A DNA stretch of 7,821 bases from Fidelibacterota bacterium. Its GTDB lineage: Bacteria > Marinisomatota > Marinisomatia > Marinisomatales > TCS55. The notes under the pieces are model-generated. The model worked only from the letters and a program-made list of their open reading frames with translations. It did no database searches and was not told where the DNA came from. A program made the position numbers and the translations under genes. Shown piece after piece: positions 5,897-7,821 of the stretch. The stretch spans positions 1-7,821 of the forward strand of contig PBPW01000107.1 of NCBI GenBank assembly GCA_002725545.1, read 5' to 3'. Position 1 is the stretch's first letter. Each line of letters begins with the position of its first letter.

Positions 5897-6402
5897 TGAA
5901 TTCTCAATCTTATTTGAGGTTAACTGTTCGATGTTCTTTTATACTTTCACTTTTATTTCTAGGTGGTTGTCTTCGAGGAAATATGAGACCAATTGCTTCA
6001 TTTAATGATGCTCTTTTTAGATTTTCTAGTAGCTATAGAGAACCTTCCCTGAGTAATCAATGGTTAGTTGCTTTGACTAATTCGCAGGGGAAGGACAAGA
6101 TTGAAATGATTAATATTCGCACTCGAGCAAGAATTGCTCTGCCAGGAATCAATAGAGCTGACTCCCAGCCCATAAGTGTGAGCGTGAGTGCTAATGGACA
6201 ACGTTTGGCACTTGTTAGGCAGCGCGCAGATCAAACTGAATTATTGATTTATAGAAGAAGCGTAGGAACATTGCAGCTAATCGAACTGATTCCTAAGGGT
6301 GTCCCACGTCGTGTGAGCTTGGATAGTTCTGGTCGAGTATTAGCTGTGCAAGTTAGTAGAGACGGAAGATGGGATGTAGAAGTCATACGATTAAAAAGTT
6401 GA
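5896..6402 (+). CDS. Putative lipoprotein with three TolB-like (PD40) blades, copy 2
   Basis: 168 residues from the ATG at 5896, whose A is also the last base of the upstream TGA (TGATG); a TTG one codon earlier is less likely. The signal has Arg8/Arg12, hydrophobic SFILSLLFLGG and a good lipobox L-G-G-Cys25. Three blade-like repeats follow at ~49-84 (EPSLSNQWLVALTNS), ~91-133 (SVSVSANGQRLALVRQ) and ~136-166 (VPRRVSLDSSGRVLAVQ). The last aligns clearly with copy 1: R.SL......LA.Q....G.W..E, followed in both by a strand. The start of the first repeat (EPSLS against EPALS) also matches. The two genes are thus tandem paralogues, translationally coupled, and could pair to complete a six-bladed propeller. 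Copy 2 lacks copy 1's C-terminal extension of about 20 residues. Role and binding partner are unknown. It converges with hli, with only 11 nt between the stop codons. Confidence 0.75.
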   Translation: MNSQSYLRLTVRCSFILSLLFLGGCLRGNMRPIASFNDALFRFSSSYREPSLSNQWLVALTNSQGKDKIEMINIRTRARIALPGINRADSQPISVSVSANGQRLALVRQRADQTELLIYRRSVGTLQLIELIPKGVPRRVSLDSSGRVLAVQVSRDGRWDVEVIRLKS

Positions 6403-6413
6403 GCAGATGGCTT

Positions 6414-6668
6414 TCAATGCACAAATCCTGCCCAATGGAGAAAACTAGTTTTGCTTAAAGCCTCTATGAGGAGGATTGCTATGAAGCCAATCATGGCAAA
6501 ACGACCATTTACTCGCTCTGCATAACCACTCCAGCCAAAGGAGGGATTATCTGGAGTTGTTGCACTTCTACTGGGGGGATTACTTTTGGGCAGTTCTGAA
6601 GATTCAGATTCGATTGACTCGTGCAGCAAATCTTTCTTATCTGAACTTTCTGGAGTATTTGAGGTCAT
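6414..6668 (-). CDS. hli: High-light-inducible (Hli) protein with N-terminal extension
   Basis: 84 residues. The C-terminal half is a one-helix chlorophyll-binding Hli domain: FGWSGYAERVNGRFAMIGFI (residues 44-63) carries the ExxNGRxAM motif (Glu51, Asn54, Arg56, Met59), then the helix continues through AILLIEAL and ends HWAGFVH. Hli proteins bind chlorophyll and carotenoid in the thylakoid membrane and protect photosystem II and chlorophyll biosynthesis under excess light. Many Hli proteins are 35-70 residues; here the first ~43 residues form a polar Ser/Glu-rich extension (SDKKDLLHESIESESSELPK) of unknown role. The start is ATG at 6668 and no Shine-Dalgarno sequence is visible. The gene begins 9 nt after the stop of the ABC transporter gene on the same strand, so the two probably form an operon; I saw no convincing separate promoter. 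The family call is very secure. Confidence 0.93.
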   Translation of the reverse strand: MTSNTPESSDKKDLLHESIESESSELPKSNPPSRSATTPDNPSFGWSGYAERVNGRFAMIGFIAILLIEALSKTSFLHWAGFVH

Positions 6669-6677
6669 TGAATTAGT

Positions 6678-7821
6678 TCAAGAACGATCAAAGTCATAGC
6701 TCGTGGTAGGTAACAGTCGCCAGCCCCCATCTCCAACAAGTTCAAGGACATTTTGATGGAATTCTATAAGGGTTGGCCGGTGACCAACACTAATGATTGC
6801 AAGATCACGTTTTTGGAGTAATTCGTATAAATGCTCTTCAGTCTTAACATCCAAAGCACTTGTGGCTTCATCCAATACCGCAAATCTTGGAGCATTTAGT
6901 AGTAGCCGTCCAAATGCTAGACGCTGTTGCTCTCCGAGCGACAAAATCCTTGGCCAATCTTGTTTGACATCAAGATCTGGATAACGTTCTATCAAAGATT
7001 GAAGCTTTACTTCAGCAAGTACCGAATTTAATTGCTCATCACTAAATTTTTCTTCTTCAGTTGGATAACATAATTGCTCTCTTAAAGAACCAAGCAGCAT
7101 ATAAGGTTTTTGAGGTATGAATAATAAATCTCCAGTTTCTGGTCTTTCTATAGAGCCATTTTCAGGTTGCCACAAGCCAGAAATCATTCTTAGTAAAGAT
7201 GTTTTCCCGCACCCTGAAGGACCTACAACTAGCAAACGATCGTTTTTACCTATGCTTACATTGAGGTTGCGAATTATGGGTTCTTTACTACCAGGTGGAA
7301 AAAGATTTGCATTTTTAATAAGAATATAATTTGTGTAATTTGGCTTGATTACTTTATTATTTTCAGCAGTTTGACTTACTTGTTCAATTTTTGATTGAAA
7401 TCCTTCTAATCTACTAATTCCTGCTGTAAATTTTGCAAGTTCTTCAATTTGATTGACTACAAAGAATAAAGAACCTTCTACCATACTAAAGGCAAAACTA
7501 GCTTGAATAAATCTGCCATAGTCAATATCTCCAGCAAAATATGGTATCGCCATAATAAGATATGGGAAGAAATTACCTGCATAATTAATTGATCGCCTCA
7601 TAACATCAATGATTACTCTCCATATAATTAGAAGATTGAAATTCTCTACTACTGTTTGTAATCTTCGTTTTGTCTCAGCCTTTTCAGGCTCTTCTCCTGA
7701 ATAGAATGCAATAGATTCCGCATTATCTCGAATATGCACTAAACCATATCTGAAGTCAGCCTCATAACGTAATTGGTCAAAGTCAATTCTGACTAAGTTT
7801 TTGCCAGCTATTAATAGAATA
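6678..7821 (-). CDS. SbmA/BacA/YddA-type ABC transporter (permease-ATPase fusion), N-terminus outside window
   Basis: The frame stays open to the right edge, past a GTG at 7739 that is internal, so 380 C-terminal residues are visible. The first ~125 belong to the membrane domain of the ABC_membrane_2/SbmA-BacA class, related to peroxisomal ABCD transporters. They include the conserved loop RYEADFRYGLVHIRDNAESI (fragment residues ~18-37) with the following SGEEPEKAE, and hydrophobic segments near 60-100. The ATPase follows: Walker A GPSGCGKTS (200-208), Q-loop Gln237 in FIPQKPYML, signature LSLGEQQR (293-300), Walker B FAVLDEATSALD with Asp317/Glu318, and H-loop His347 in SVGHR. All ATPase motifs are intact, and LSLGEQQR instead of LSGGQ is usual in this class. 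Relatives import peptides, bleomycin or vitamin B12; the substrate here is unknown, with B12 or peptide uptake plausible. It is the upstream gene of a pair with hli. Confidence 0.88.
   Translation of the reverse strand, partial: ILLIAGKNLVRIDFDQLRYEADFRYGLVHIRDNAESIAFYSGEEPEKAETKRRLQTVVENFNLLIIWRVIIDVMRRSINYAGNFFPYLIMAIPYFAGDIDYGRFIQASFAFSMVEGSLFFVVNQIEELAKFTAGISRLEGFQSKIEQVSQTAENNKVIKPNYTNYILIKNANLFPPGSKEPIIRNLNVSIGKNDRLLVVGPSGCGKTSLLRMISGLWQPENGSIERPETGDLLFIPQKPYMLLGSLREQLCYPTEEEKFSDEQLNSVLAEVKLQSLIERYPDLDVKQDWPRILSLGEQQRLAFGRLLLNAPRFAVLDEATSALDVKTEEHLYELLQKRDLAIISVGHRPTLIEFHQNVLELVGDGGWRLLPTTSYDFDRS

Noticed and set aside
7739..7739. GTG at 7739 as the start of the ABC transporter
   Set aside because: The frame stays open to the window edge and the preceding residues (RIDFDQLRYEADFRYGL) are part of the conserved SbmA/BacA loop, so the start lies outside.

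Overview
The window reads as an AT-rich chromosomal segment of a marine picocyanobacterium, most likely Prochlorococcus of a low-light lineage. The reasons are psbX (photosystem II), ycf66 (restricted to cyanobacteria and plastids), a high-light-inducible (Hli) protein, a cyanobacterial biotin carboxylase, very short intergenic gaps and low G+C. The strain cannot be decided from the sequence alone. No mobile element, CRISPR array, phage gene or broken gene was found, and no gene-free stretch is longer than about 130 bases.

Left part (1-2385). The 3' part of a PRC-barrel protein gene enters from the left on the + strand and runs toward a - strand gene for an LpxB-related GT-B glycosyltransferase. 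Immediately upstream of that gene, also on the - strand, is a class II tRNA-Leu(GAG) with a recognisable sigma70-type promoter. Only 14 nt separate the tRNA from the glycosyltransferase start, so the two may share a primary transcript. Divergently, accC (biotin carboxylase of acetyl-CoA carboxylase) starts on the + strand.

Middle part (2386-6402). accC converges with a - strand YggT/YlmG membrane protein gene. psbX diverges from yggT and is followed on the + strand by ycf66 and two small lipoprotein genes. The last three are tightly packed: ycf66 and lipoprotein 1 are 3 nt apart in the same frame, and lipoproteins 1 and 2 overlap by one base (TGATG). The two lipoproteins are homologous to each other. 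Each appears to carry only three TolB-like (PD40) beta-propeller blades, so they could together form one six-bladed propeller. This is the most interesting hypothesis in the window.

Right part (6414-7821). On the - strand an SbmA/BacA/YddA-type ABC transporter (permease fused to ATPase, N-terminus outside the window) is followed 9 nt downstream by an Hli gene whose product has a long Ser/Glu-rich N-terminal extension. Both converge on the lipoprotein genes.

Several products here seem to start with TTG (the LpxB-like protein, YggT, Ycf66 and lipoprotein 1), so automated start calls in this region should be treated with care.
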